Below the pieces are notes generated by a model. It was given only the letters and a program-made list of their open reading frames with translations. It did no database searches and was not told where the DNA came from. The translations under genes were made by a program, and so were the position numbers. A DNA stretch of 64,000 bases. Source: Amphiduros pacificus. Taxonomy: Eukaryota; Annelida; Polychaeta; Phyllodocida; Hesionidae. Positions 9,246 through 20,236 of this stretch are shown one piece after another (position 1 is the stretch's first letter; every line of letters begins with the position of its first letter). The stretch is from the NCBI GenBank assembly GCA_949316495.1, contig OX439000.1, positions 11,600,834 through 11,664,833 of the forward strand, written 5' to 3'.

Positions 9246-12200
9246 ATGTTCAAAGTGCGAGGCCATGACAGCCAGGATAAGCGACTTGTTCTGGGAAAAA
9301 CCATTGAAGAAATAAAAAGAAAAGGTGAGATACAGCATAAGAAATGAGCTCTCTTGATCAATTTAGCCCTCAACATTAAGTGTTGTAAGTGAAACATGAT
9401 TGAGGCAAGTGAAAGTTCATTGTTACTTGTCCTGCAGACACAAATGGTACATGTGAATTTTACTTTTATTTGTGTATTACATTGAAAGTAATATTTCCAG
9501 TTTTGGCTATGTTCTAGGTTGTGACCAGCTTAAACTTGAATGCAGTGCAGAATCACTAACAGTGGCATTAGATGAGGATGGAACTACTGTGGACAGTGAT
9601 GACTTTCTGCCACATCTGAAGGGTTCTGTGCTGTTACTGCTAACTCCCACCCAGACTTGGAAAACCAGAGATACTCCTTCAGATGGTTAGTAACTTTACA
9701 AGAAACCTTTGACCAGGGCCAGTAGCTTTTCAAGTATCATTCCTCTATTTTAGTGAGCCAAAAATAGATATAGGGCACACAACATTTCAAACTAAAGCAC
9801 CAGACACTGGGTTGCCTGGAATATTTACTATTTTGTGAAAAATTTATGACTTTCTGTCAAGAATAGGAGTCAAGTTAAAATTGATGTTTAAACAAAATGA
9901 CAATTTGATAAGGAATGTAATTAATAAACCAATCACTAATCAATCAAAATGTTGTTATTGTAATTCTAGGTCAGACACAAGTCAACACAAAGGAAACAAA
10001 AGGGGACTCCTTGGACCAGATCACAACCATCAGTCAGAGTCAAGGTACTCTCCTATTTTAATTTTGTCATATTTCTGATATAAAATTAATTTTGTATTTG
10101 AAAATAAGTATTTGGAAAAGCACCCTTGTCATTTAATTTTTAGAAAATAGAAAATATTGTTGGGAATCAGTTATGACGACATGACAAGCTTAATGTTTTA
10201 TGCAATACAATTGATATTGAAGTAACTGTATTAATTTCTTCAGAATTAACCTTGTAAAATAAGATGTTTCAGGTGAAATTCATTCAGTTGATTTATAATT
10301 CTTATCAATTTATTTTCAGATATCCAGACACCTACCCCTATTCTATCCCCCTTGCCCCTCAACACGCCAACAACGCCAACATCCCGTAGAGGCAGCCTCC
10401 AGCTCCCTACATTGGACAGCGCCACAGAGCAGCTGCTGCAGGAGGGCAAGAGCCACCAGGCATGGCAATCTGTGATCGACACAATTGCCAATGCCTTCAT
10501 CCATGTGCCAGGACGTATGTCATCACAAGATGACTACCGACGGGTGGGGCAACAACTGGTGGACAGGTATCCATGCCTGCGTCGTGAAGGAAGGAATCCA
10601 TGGGTATGTACCGATAGCAACAAATGTATGTTTGCTTTTTTCTGGGAGGATTTAGGAAATTGACAATTATAGCTTGTAACATGCTGTAAAATTGACAAAC
10701 TCTGAAGAACAAATACATAATGAATATCACATTTAAATATAATTAACCCAGTGCCATAGGGTGTCAATTATTGGGTGAAATCCAGTGTAGACGATAACTG
10801 ATTTATTTGTGAAAAATGGAAGACTACCAATATTTTTTATTCATCTGATATCATATATATTTATATTGCAGTCTCTCCTTGTGCAAAGTCTCAGTCAAAA
10901 ACTGAGGAACATGCGCAGTCGAATGAAGCGGCGGAGCACCGAGCCCCATGCTGCTGCACCGCATGCTGCCAAGCGCATCCAGCCCATGTTCACCAGCCCA
11001 ACACGGGAGACCTCAACCCCTAAGCTGTCGGAGCAGGAGGAAGGAGAGCTTCAAGACAAGATGGTCCGAGAGCTTGCGAAACCCAAGGACACCAGGGACA
11101 ACCAACATCTTCTCATTATGGTCAAGGTAAAAAATAACTAAACAGTTAGAGCAGATCCATTTTAAAAAGCTGGGTAGGTGGGTACTGGAGAATTTTCTGA
11201 CACCCCCACCTACAACTTTTCATCAAATATAGATGAATACACAACTAAATTGTAGCCAGCAAATTTTAGAACAGGAAACAGTAAATTATATTTCCTTTTT
11301 TTATTGTGATTTGATTACGTTTTAGATACTGTATCCTATCTAATTAGCGCCCCCTCCCAAATCTTCAACTTCTTATATCTTGACAACGAAAAATGATAGA
11401 AACAAACTTTGAAAAATATGGTAGGCTAAATGCAATGTTCAGTTGAATTCTAAAACTTCCAGCACCCCCGACAGTGCCTGAAGCATTCAAAGTTACAGTG
11501 ATGCTTTCATTGTTTTTCTTTTTAGGAAACCTTTGTAAACCGGAAGGCGTGGAAGGAGGAAGAGGAGCGCCAACAGAAGCCGTGCATCATGGCCGAGATC
11601 CTGAACCAGTACCCTGTGCTTGGTCATAGCCTTCCCGTAAGTTTCATAAAAGATATGAATGGATCATAAGTAAATGGGTCTGAAGTAAAAGTCTTTATAT
11701 CTTGGTGCTGTGTATCACAAATGTTACAATTATATTTTGCGCATAAAGGGTCATGTGTTACTTTGTACCACATTGATTCAGAGTTACATGATAAACGTTT
11801 TTTGTCACTATTGTACTGCTCAATTCAATAAAAAACTGATTAACCTCAGATTCTAATATTATGCCACCTGTACTTTATTAACAAAAATATTTGAATACAG
11901 TCAAACCTGTGATGTAAGACTGCCCTCTGCAGGTGCAAATAAATACAAATGTGAGACGGGTTATTAAAAACATGGTCTCTCATCACAGGTTTGAGTGTAT
12001 ATAAAATCATAGCGAGGTCTGATAAGTGTACAGTACATTTTAATTGTATTAATTTATTATTTTGGTTTGTGATTTTGCAGATATGGAAGGAGTTCGGACT
12101 CATCCTTGAACGTTCAAACACGGACATGAAGGAAGTGTCTGAGCGTTTTAAGGGCATCATTGACAAGGTGGAAGAGGAGATGCCCATACGACAACAGAGA

Positions 12201-12911
12201 AATGTAAGTATACTTGAGCATGGTCTATGAGAGCTATTCCCTTTCTGGAGGTTGGCTCTTTTGGATTATTCAGAATTCGGGGGCGGGGGGTGTCTTTAAA
12301 TTTCTTCAGGACCACCCCCACCCCCAACCAAAAATGGAATAGCCCTTATGCTTATCTAAAGCGTTTTGTTGAACTTTTTTGATCATGATGAGACTGATTC
12401 CAACTATAGAAACATATAAAGTATTAAAACAATTGGTATTTATATGTACTATATGAACATTTTTTATCATCACATTCTTTGATTTTTATGCTTTCAGGGT
12501 GACATGAGGATAGTGGCTGCCATGAAGTATCTTGAGAAGCTCACAGGGTATAAGGCAGGCAAGGGGCAGAAGTCTCAGACGGTCATCCACATCCACGAGG
12601 ACCTGCCGGAGGGGGATGTGGACAAAGTCACAACCACCAAGCCTGGAGACTGCCCCCAGCTCGTCCTGCTGGTGCAGGATGACACTGTCGAGTCAGCGTT
12701 CATCGTTGGTGACACCAGGAGGATTGAGCTGACCTGCTCTATTAGCCGTGCCATCCTGCTGCTCGTGGGTTCTTACTATGTGTTTGACATAGAGTACCCC
12801 AGGAGCTATGCCATGTTCCTGGGCATCCTGCAGCAGGTGGCATTTGATCTACCCTATGCTCCGGACTCTGGAAAGTCCAAGGGGTTCAAAGACACACTGG
12901 CACTTTTGTAG
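9246..12911 (+). CDS. Transposon-borne CIDE-N domain protein (8 exons, 502 aa)
   Basis: Coding exons: 9246-9324, 9518-9685, 9970-10044, 10320-10603, 10872-11126, 11526-11636, 12081-12203, 12498-12911 (TAG). All junctions are GT-AG and all phases agree. The first acceptor ends at 9241, just before the ATG. Residues 1 to about 77 form a CIDE-N domain: MFKVRGHDSQDKRLVLGKT, then VALDEDGTTVDSDDF and a hydrophobic strand ending in TQTW, matching the LxEDGTxVDSEDF core of DFF40/DFF45/CIDE proteins. A Pro/Thr/Ser linker follows. The rest (RYPCLRREGRNPW, then a basic RNMRSRMKRR stretch, and near the end YVFDIEYPRSYAMFLGILQQ) resembles animal proteins I recall being labelled 'SAMD3-like', but I see no SAM domain. 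There is no nuclease motif. It lies 99 bp after the transposase stop on the same strand and inside the same element, so it is probably an accessory protein. Exons 4-8 are GC-richer than their surroundings. Confidence 0.87.
11898..11997. mobile_element. 100-bp TA-flanked MITE (Tc1/mariner/pogo-like)
   Basis: Terminal inverted repeats CAGTCAAACCTGTGATG and CACTCAAACCTGTGATG (about 22 bp, few mismatches) with TA directly outside at 11896-11897 and 11998-11999. It lies in the intron between exons 6 and 7 of the CIDE-N gene, so it entered the CACTA element after that was built. Confidence 0.75.
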
Positions 12912-14045
12912 TGATCTGGCCTAGTCTGAGACTATCTATAGAGTATTAAATTGCTGAATGCTGGTACTATTCATGTTTGGAGGTGATTTCTAATATGCTA
13001 AGAACAATTGTCAGATTTAATAGAATTGAATGGACTGTTTTACTTTTTGTGTGACATTATCTCAGGATTATAGAGAATACAAAATCAAAGTTTGGGGTCT
13101 GACTTATACACAGGATCATCTTGTATACCATCATTTATGTTGAATATTGTGTATTTTTTTCTAAAATGTACAAGCAGGGACTTGTAGATGTGTTGATGTT
13201 TGTTTTATCCTGATTGCTACACATGAATAGATTTAGTTTGATGATATTGCTCTGATATACAATTATTCTTGAAATAATTTGTTGGAAGATAACAAATATT
13301 TTGTAGTGCTATAGTTTGTCTTTTGTAAAGAAGTAACAAATGTGAATGTAGTTTATTTTAAGAAACTATTTAGTCAAAAACTGACCAAATGTTACTGGTG
13401 GATCCAGAAAATTTAGAAAGGGGGAGGAGGACTCATAATAGGCCCAAATAGAACATGAGTATGTTTGAGGTTTATTTAAAGAAACTGCATAACTATTTAG
13501 TCAAATACTGACCAAGTATCACTGGTGGATTAGATAATGACCTAATGTATTATTATACTTTTTCTACTTAAATGAAAAATGAAAAAAAATAGCTTAACAA
13601 TTATATTTTGTGTGTGCTAGTTTTATGTCTTTTGTCTTTTGTTTTAGACATTTTATGTCTTTTGTAAAGAAGTAAAAGAGTGAATGGAGTTAATTTGTTT
13701 GTAAAATGTGAAAGAGTGAATGGAGTTCATATAAAGTGGCTATTGTAATTATTTTTCAATGTTTGCAGCCAGTGCACTTTTTGTATTTATTATCAATGAT
13801 ATATTAGAAATTTTGTATACAGCATAACAGGAATGAATTGGAAATGCTGACAGAATGATTTGTTTAAAAAAAAATGTAATTTTGAATAAATATATTAATC
13901 TTTACATCAAATTTTATGTCTATCTAATTTATTTCAGTGCATTGACAGTGATTCATAGGAAGAACATCATGTGTACAGTATATATTTTATTTCATACACA
14001 AGATGTGCTTTCTGTAATTATTTTCAATGTTTTATGCAACACATT
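12912..14045. other. 3' flank of the CIDE-N gene, no further gene
   Basis: AT-rich sequence holding the 3' UTR. A stretch around 13340-13400 recurs in diverged form at about 13465-13530 (shared ACTATTTAGTCAAA and CACTGGTGGAT words), and 'GTCTTTTGTAAAGAAGTAA' recurs at about 13318 and 13656. An AATAAA lies near 13885, but the poly(A) site cannot be fixed. Confidence 0.5.
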
Positions 14046-14059
14046 TGCAAATCACATAT

Positions 14060-14383
14060 TGTGATTTATATGACCCACATAAAGTGTGTCATTTTTATAA
14101 CAAAAAAGTGTTTTACATGTGTGTCAATTTACATATATAAAGTATGTTATTTAACATACTTGCAAAACACAAAATGTGATTTATTTGACACACAAAAAGT
14201 GTGTCATTTTTATTACAAAAAAAGTGTTTTACATGTGTGTCAATTTACATATCTAAAGTATGTTATTTAACATACTTGCAAAACACAAAATATGATTTAT
14301 TTGACGCACAAGTTGTGTTTTTTTTTTATTACGAAAAAAGCGATTTATATGTGTGTCAATTTACACATTTATTTTTTAGAGTG
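14060..14383. repeat. Right terminal region: 2.8 copies of a ~116-bp unit
   Basis: Units start at 14060, 14175 and 14291. Each contains TTTGACACACAA, a GTGTGTCA inverted partner, and the palindrome TATGTTATTTAACATA. The last unit runs straight into the terminal inverted repeat. These are the classic CACTA subterminal repeats, expected to bind transposase. Confidence 0.85.
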
Positions 14384-15150
14384 TGTGGTTCTCCAAAGAT
14401 TTCATCTGAATCTTTCTTTATCACTGCTCTCAGTGGCTCAGTGATGTTTGAGAAGTTGGGTATGTACTTTGACAAGTATGTAGCCATTCCTAGGATGGTT
14501 CTAACCTCCTCTTTGCTCTGTGGTTCTGGCATTTCTATGATTGCTCTAATCTTGTCATCTGATGTTTTGACACCATCTCCAGTCATGATGTGACCTGTAT
14601 ATTCTACTTCAGGTTGAGCAAACCTGCACTTGGACAATCTGAAAGTCACGTCATTCTCTCTGGCAGTCTGTAGTGTCTGTCTCAGTACTTCACACATCTG
14701 TGTGACTGTCACTGTGTCTAGGAGAACATCATCAAAGATGTTGTTTAGTCTCTCCTGACCCTGGAAGATTTCTTCCATTGCTCTCTGATGGATCTCAGGA
14801 CTTGACTTGATTCCCATTGGGAGTCTGGCATACATATATCTTCCCCAGCTTGTATTGAAACAAGTGAGTAACTGACTAGCCTCATCTAGTTGTAGCTGGA
14901 TGTAACCCATGTTTTCGTCTAGCACCGTGAAAAACTTGCTACCATCTGTCTTTGTCAGTACATCTTCTAAAGTGTTGATTGGATGGTACTCTCTGAGTAG
15001 GGCTCTATTGAGAAATTTTGGGTCAATGCAAATTCTAACTGAATTGCCATCCTTTTTATGTACAACATGCAACTGGCTGCACCATGGGGTAGGGGTACCT
15101 TTTGGAACTTTCTTGATTATACCCTGGGGCGGTACTCTCATGATTTTAAC
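14384..15150 (-). mobile_element. Ty3/Gypsy fossil: reverse transcriptase part of pol
   Basis: Minus-strand reverse transcriptase with typical landmarks: KKVPKGTPTPWCSQL at the N-terminal side, RICIDPKFLNRAL, a CFNTSWGRYMYARLPMG block, and a catalytic box near IFDDV. It is the upstream part of the same fossil as 919-2871. No gag, protease or LTR is recognised upstream, and the homology stops where a different dispersed repeat begins near 15150-15190, so it is truncated as well as split by the CACTA insertion. Confidence 0.87.
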
Positions 15151-15189
15151 CCGCGGAGGCTGGGATGGAACTGAAAACCCCAGAGCCTG

Positions 15190-15430
15190 ATTTTGGACTA
15201 GGTGAAATTTGGTACCCTGATTTAGGACTAGCTGAATTTTTGATACCCTCATTTAGGGATAATGCAGAAGGAGGAGATTTGGAAAAGGGAATTGTGATCA
15301 CTGTTTTAGGGAGAAATATGAAAAACAGTACCCTGTTTGAGGGAAAATGATAAAATATCTTAACCCGGGTTAAATATCATAACCGAAAAGGACCCTATTT
15401 AGCCCAGCTTCCCCGGTATCGCTGACTATG
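15190..15430 (-). repeat. Dispersed repeat, also at 60040-60240 and 63340-63450
   Basis: The reverse complement shares GGGAAGCTGGGCTAAATAG, ATATTTTATCATTTTCCCT and CCCTTTTCCAAATCTCCT with 60055-60235. Its other end matches 63390-63450 (CCTAAATGAGGATATC, GTCCTAAATCAGGGCACC). Class unknown. It abuts the truncated end of the Gypsy pol. Confidence 0.75.
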
Positions 15431-17154
15431 AGAGTAGGCTGGGTTGTCAGGGACCAGTGACGTGACAACTCAGTGAGACAGCACTCTAACACGTAGATCA
15501 CATCCCATTGTGATTGAAGTAATCTTGGCAGAGAACTTACTCATAAATCTTATACACAAACATCAATTTGCTTTCTTCCTTGAAGCAGGTTACATTCCTC
15601 TCCTGTGTTCAGTTCAGGCCAATATACTGGAAGACGATCAATGTTTTCGTTATTACACAGACTTTGTTGGTTTAATGCCACATAGTTCCTCTTTCTCACA
15701 GCAGAAATTGAGCAGAAGTTGAGTGTCCCAGAGAAGGAAATGGGAAAAGGGAAGTGAGACTGACTGTCAGAATTATAGACACCAAAAACAAACAAAAACA
15801 AAAAAAACCTAATTACACATATTTTAACCGCAGACTCTGCTGAGCATATCGAATGACCATGGTTATGACTTTTTTTAATTTCGTATTCAGATACACTGGT
15901 CAAGAAAAATGGTGGTTTGTTCTGCCAATCAACAAAATTTAGATAGGCTCGTTCTTCCGGGGTTAAATTGCTTGAACAAGAACTCAGGCCATATTAGATT
16001 TGTGCCTAAGTCTTTCTATTTCTTGAGAAAGGAATCATACAGTACGTGAGTATTGTCTTGCCATATATGAGATTAACACGACTCCCAAACTCTCTTAAAC
16101 ATCGATTGGAAGCCAAAGAAGTGTACTGACCTTTAGCCTTTGGGATTGTTTATGAATATTTCCTGCAAATTGCTTTATAATTGATGAATGTTAGAATTAA
16201 CCAAGCTTGACGAAGAAGATTTGTCAAAAAGGTCGCCTCGACACGTTTTTCTCACGAAGTTTCCGAGACTTAAATTAAATTATTAGGAGAAATCGGCAGG
16301 TCCAGGACATATGTATACTGTTGTTCCACTTAATTTTACTTTGAGATCGCTTAAATCTTTATTTTAAATGATTTAGATTTCATTATGGTGAATAGATACA
16401 ATGATAGTGTAAAATATATGCTGATCATTGCTTTTTGTGATGTGTGTGAACATTTCTGGAAATTGCTTCATAAATGATCATTTAAATCTTTTTTAAGAGC
16501 TGAAGAGCAGTGCTATTTAATTGTTTGTTTCTGGTCTCAATGCCTTTGAAAAGGTGGGCTGGTCGGTCGCTAGTATAAATACACATTTCACACGAGATAG
16601 GTCATCTAAACCCTTTACTCAAAATATAGGAGATTAATTGTGTAACATAGAGAGAAAGACACTGTTTTGTGCATGTGGAAAGTATGTCACCTAAAATATA
16701 AGTTGCAATAATTCTCAGTGGTAAACAGAATAATACATTTACAGGTGACATGTGACTTGTTGATTCCATCATGACTGGCATCGTCAAATATCAAACTACA
16801 CATTTTGGGGATCTTGAATATAATTGTTTTGGAATAATATTCAAATATAATATGCCAATCTGATGGAATATATACAGGGATGACTGTTGTTTGCAAATAT
16901 GTGTGAAGCCTCGCACGCGCGCTGAACATGATAAAAGCATTCATCAAATCACAGGGGTCACAGGCAATTTTTCAGAGGATTGGGGTGGGTATGTTTAAAT
17001 GTTATGTGGCCATTAAAATGTGATTAGCAAGCTATCTCACCGAACAAAAACCAAAATACACTGATCATGGTAATTGTGTTTTGCACTGGTGGCACTTCGA
17101 ATTTCATGTGAGTCCTCAACTGACATGTGATTTAAGAAAAATCACTATTTTGAT
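15431..17154. other. Intergenic, no gene seen
   Basis: No credible coding sequence. A stretch at about 15885-15955 matches 58705-58775 (GATACACT-GTCAAGAAAAAT, then CAATCAACAAAATTTA). About 16425-16510 belongs to a dispersed family that recurs at 38995-39075, 39380-39450 and 50525-50600 (key words CTTCATAAATGATCATTTAAAT). Confidence 0.5.
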
Positions 17155-17266
17155 TAGTTTTTGTTTGTTTTGGGGTTTTAAATCACTTTCAAGATTATTT
17201 CAGTCATTTCGAGATGGGACCAACTTGTAGCAGATATAGTGCTGCCTTACTGAATTGTAATGTCGC
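17155..17266 (-). mobile_element. 3' fragment of the tRNA-derived SINE family
   Basis: Shares with the intact SINE at 21131-21443 the TTTGTTTG tail, the TTTCAGTCATTTCG-GATG block and CTTGTAGCAGATATAGTGCTGC. It lacks the tRNA-like head. Confidence 0.7.
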
Positions 17267-17470
17267 AGCTAGCTAGCCAGCAAACACACAATGTAGCTAC
17301 AACGTTGTGAGAAGGTTGTTATCTGGTAATGTTGTACTTTTACGTTGTGACAACGTTGAGTACAAACATCAGATCTCAACCTATTTACAACATCATGATA
17401 CAAAGTTGATAGGACATTGCCTTGTGTTACAACGTCATGATTCTCATGTTGTGAAAACATTGTAACAAAA
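17267..17470. repeat. Acaacgtt-rich short repeat
   Basis: Contains many diverged copies of 'acaacgtTGTgA' in both orientations (TACAACGTTGTGAG, TACGTTGTGACAACGTT, TTACAACGTCATGA), giving a partly palindromic tract. It may be a MITE; no clear ends were found. Confidence 0.45.
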
Positions 17471-18291
17471 TAAAAAAAGTTTTAAATCTAACCAAGGAAC
17501 ATATCTGATATGTACTGATTGGATTTTTCTTAGATTTTCTCCAAAAAAAAGTGTGCCTCAAAATCATATTTTATTTGCATTATAGATTAAAATATAATTA
17601 AATTATAATTTTCCAGAGATATTTTTTTCTAATTGGAAAATCATTTCTGCTGTATTTCTGCTGCTAATCAACAAATCAAGGTATGTAAATTGGATGTTTA
17701 GTTACATGAATGTATGTAGCACAAAATGGGAGCATTAAAAGAATGTTTTCGTGGATATTTTAGCCACATCGACTGAAATTGCATGCATAGTGATCTGGCC
17801 AGACTTGGTTTGGGAGGAAGAGTAAAAAATTTTGTTCATAAAAAGTTGAACATATGTATATTATTTCACATTTAAAAGGATATTATGAGGGAGAAACAAA
17901 TTTCAAATTCATATAAAAGAACAGTATGAAATGCACAGAATAAAATGAGTAGGATATCGATAAATTTGAATCAGCAATCTGCCCCCTAGTGTAAGTTTTG
18001 GTACTAATGTTCATTTTCTACTGCCCTCTGATGGGGGAAAACTAGTTTTTATAAATTCCTCGCCTTGTTTGGGGCCCAAATTAACTATACAAATGACAAT
18101 TGTCAATGTATCAATAATCTTTGTGGTCTAGCCATTTTGCATCCATGTATCATGCATGTTAAACAAGAAATTATCAAATCTGTTTTAATGATAATATTAA
18201 TTACTGACTAACATATTTATTTGACAATGAATGGTCAAATCAAGCTAGATAATTAACATAGTTAGATTGAGCATGATTGTTTCTTAAACAG
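17471..18291. other. Intergenic, no gene seen
   Basis: AT-rich sequence without long ORFs or repeat structure that I can define. Confidence 0.5.
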
Positions 18292-18860
18292 AATGGATGA
18301 TGCGAAGAAAAGAAGACAAGAATACAAGAGAAAATGGATGCATGTTTCAAGATCACTGAAACAGATTCTAAAAAATGAAGTTGTCTTAACTGACAGCAGC
18401 AGTGATGAGAATGATCATGATAACTTATATTCATCGAATTCAATGCCTGTTTCCTTTGAAGATAAGATAGAACCTTGCAGTCAATCTCAAGAAAGTTGTC
18501 CTCATTACGAAGAAAATGCATTCTGGGACTGGAATCACCAGTATCCTCTTCTGACTCTGATGAAGATATTGATTTAGGCCAAGAGAATTCATTTTCAGAC
18601 ACATTGGCAACCTGGGTTAATCAATATGGGATTAAGCATAATGCTGTTGATGCTCTTTTAAAAATTCTTTAAAAATTCGGCCATTCCATTTTACATCTAC
18701 ATCTACCTTGGGGTTGCATAGGAGCTTAAAAAGGCCATTCAGAAGTATCCTACTGAAACTCAAGATATTCTTGAAGAAGTAGAAATTAGTGGAGCTAACA
18801 ACGATAGGATTCGCACAACCATAGGATTGGCTGATAATTATGAAATTGTCTTGTAAAAAC
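18292..18860 (+). pseudogene. Decayed exon of a transposase-family protein
   Basis: Opens after an acceptor-like 'TTCTTAAACAG' with MDDAKKRRQEYKRKWMHVSR, followed by a Ser/Asp/Glu-rich stretch (SSSDSDEDIDLG) and LATWVNQYGIKHNAVDALL. That last pattern resembles the 'LxxWaxxxxIphxALxxLLxIL' block I recall from the N-termini of many transposon-derived animal proteins. The homology moves between reading frames around 18500-18540, and the frame closes at 18672. A further open piece (ELKKAIQKYPTETQDILEEV, 18722-18857) lies in another register. It is probably a dead DNA-transposon gene piece; the exact family is uncertain. Confidence 0.45.
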
Positions 18861-19643
18861 ACAACAAATGAAACATTGTGTTTTTGTCAAAGAATAAACG
18901 ATATGATTAGTATAAATCAATTGTTATGAAAATTGCACCCAGTGACCTCGCCAATGTGACAATACGCATGTGTGGAAGAAGCATTTTGTTACAAATCACA
19001 CATAAATGGGCACTGCTCAGTCAGTTCTTGGCCGATTTACATCATTGAGCTATTGAACTCTTCTCTTCAAATATGCAAGTCATATGATCGATATATTAAT
19101 TTTCATATTTTGTCATAGAAAATAGGTCAGTGCGCGAAGACTATGATTGTATTATGTGTTTACGCAGAATTGACTCTGACTTGTGTTAAACTGGAAATAA
19201 TCTGGGACAAATACAGACATTGCTCAATTTGATTTGATTTGATTTGATTTGATATGTTGGCCGCTCCACTTTTGTCTCGTGGTCACTCAGAGCTTACGCA
19301 GCATGGCTATCCAGCTAGAGAGGAGACCCAATACGCACTATCCCCAATCTGTGAATAGCACTCGTGCTGACCGCCCGGTGCAGGCCCCTACACTGATGAA
19401 AAGCTACCCTATCTAATTATCACCTTCTGCACTGACAACTTTCACCTCAACACTCACTCCTTCCCTTGGGGCCTACAATCCCCAGCGCGCTAAAGGGCGT
19501 CCAATATCCCTATACAGCCTGAGGCGTCCAATATCCTCGTAAGCCCTACCAATCACAACTAGAGGCTAAAAATGTCCTCCACGTGAGTACCTAGTGATCT
19601 TCAGCACCTTCATATCTACCAGCTGCCTCCTTACCAACTTTTC
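18861..19643. other. Intergenic, no gene; short (GATTT)n near 19228
   Basis: Five tandem GATTT units at about 19228-19251, then GC-richer DNA with two 'GCGTCCAATATCC' words near 19497 and 19525. No ORF of note. Confidence 0.45.
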
Positions 19644-19721
19644 TAATCCCACCGAGACTACATCCTAAGTAACCGACATCCCCCACTAAACTATGACTAC
19701 CACTCCTTTTCTTTCTCCGCC
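19644..19721 (-). repeat. Diverged partial third copy of the 230-bp repeat
   Basis: ATCCCACCGAGACTACATCC followed by a slightly changed continuation matches the middle of the exact repeat that starts at 19722. It lies directly next to it, so duplication at this site happened more than once. Confidence 0.7.
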
Positions 19722-19951
19722 TGAAAAGGACCTACAAGAAATAAAATCATTAGTACCATAATCCCACCGAGACTACATCCTAGATAACCAATATCCCCCA
19801 CTAACTATGACTAACATTTTTCTCACCATCCTGATCCAGACCTGCAAACCCTACAAATCACAATAACAATTAGTGCCTGCTAATAACTGGAACAAAATAT
19901 AACTATCTTCATCTCCTGAAAAAATAAAAATGTTAACACTCCACTTACCTT
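19722..19951 (-). repeat. Exact 230-bp direct repeat, copy 1
   Basis: By eye identical over its whole length to 20461-20690. On the minus strand it starts AAG/GTAAGTGG, like a 5' splice site, and ends TTTATTTCTTGTAG/GTCC, like a 3' splice site with a pyrimidine tract. It therefore has the shape of a duplicated intron-like unit. Alternatives are a plain segmental duplication or solo ends of a small unknown element. Confidence 0.9.
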
Positions 19952-20236
19952 AATTTTCTTCTTTATGCCCAAATCATAAGAACAATACAGTACTACCTTA
20001 TTTCTATTCATGATATCCAAATATCAGTCAAACCATGGTGTCCAATGTCGTCTGCTATTTCCCGCATTTTTTTTCCTTGACCTTGTCTCATCCTCATCCA
20101 TTTCTTCTCAAAAAATCCTACTTATCTGTTTGTATACATATATAACAAGCATCATCCGTATCTATATATATTCCCAAAGATGTTGATGCAAAAATTCCGA
20201 ATTGAAAAAGTTTTTTTATCATAACAATTGAAGAAT

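Larger units (their letters stand above)
2872..14383 (+). mobile_element. Complete EnSpm/CACTA DNA transposon, 11.5 kb
   Basis: Both ends carry the terminal motif CACTCTAAAAAAT in inverted orientation (2872-2884 and 14371-14383). Similarity continues loosely to about 33 bp. CACT-type ends are the signature of the EnSpm/CACTA superfamily, and this version resembles ends I recall from fish EnSpm families. A TG dinucleotide lies directly outside each end (2870-2871 and 14384-14385), fitting a 2-bp target duplication. Subterminal regions hold repeated GTGTGTCA/TGACACAC words, as in CACTA elements. Inside, in one orientation, are a promoter-like region, leader exons, a 189-bp tandem array, a TNP2-like transposase and a second spliced gene with a CIDE-N domain. 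All reading frames and splice sites look intact, so the copy is probably young. It interrupts a Gypsy fossil between its RT and RNase H parts. Confidence 0.9.

Noticed and set aside
9472-9690. The stretch 9472-9690 as a separate small gene
   Set aside because: It is exon 2 of the CIDE-N gene plus upstream intron; phase and splice sites join it to 9246-9324 and 9970-10044.
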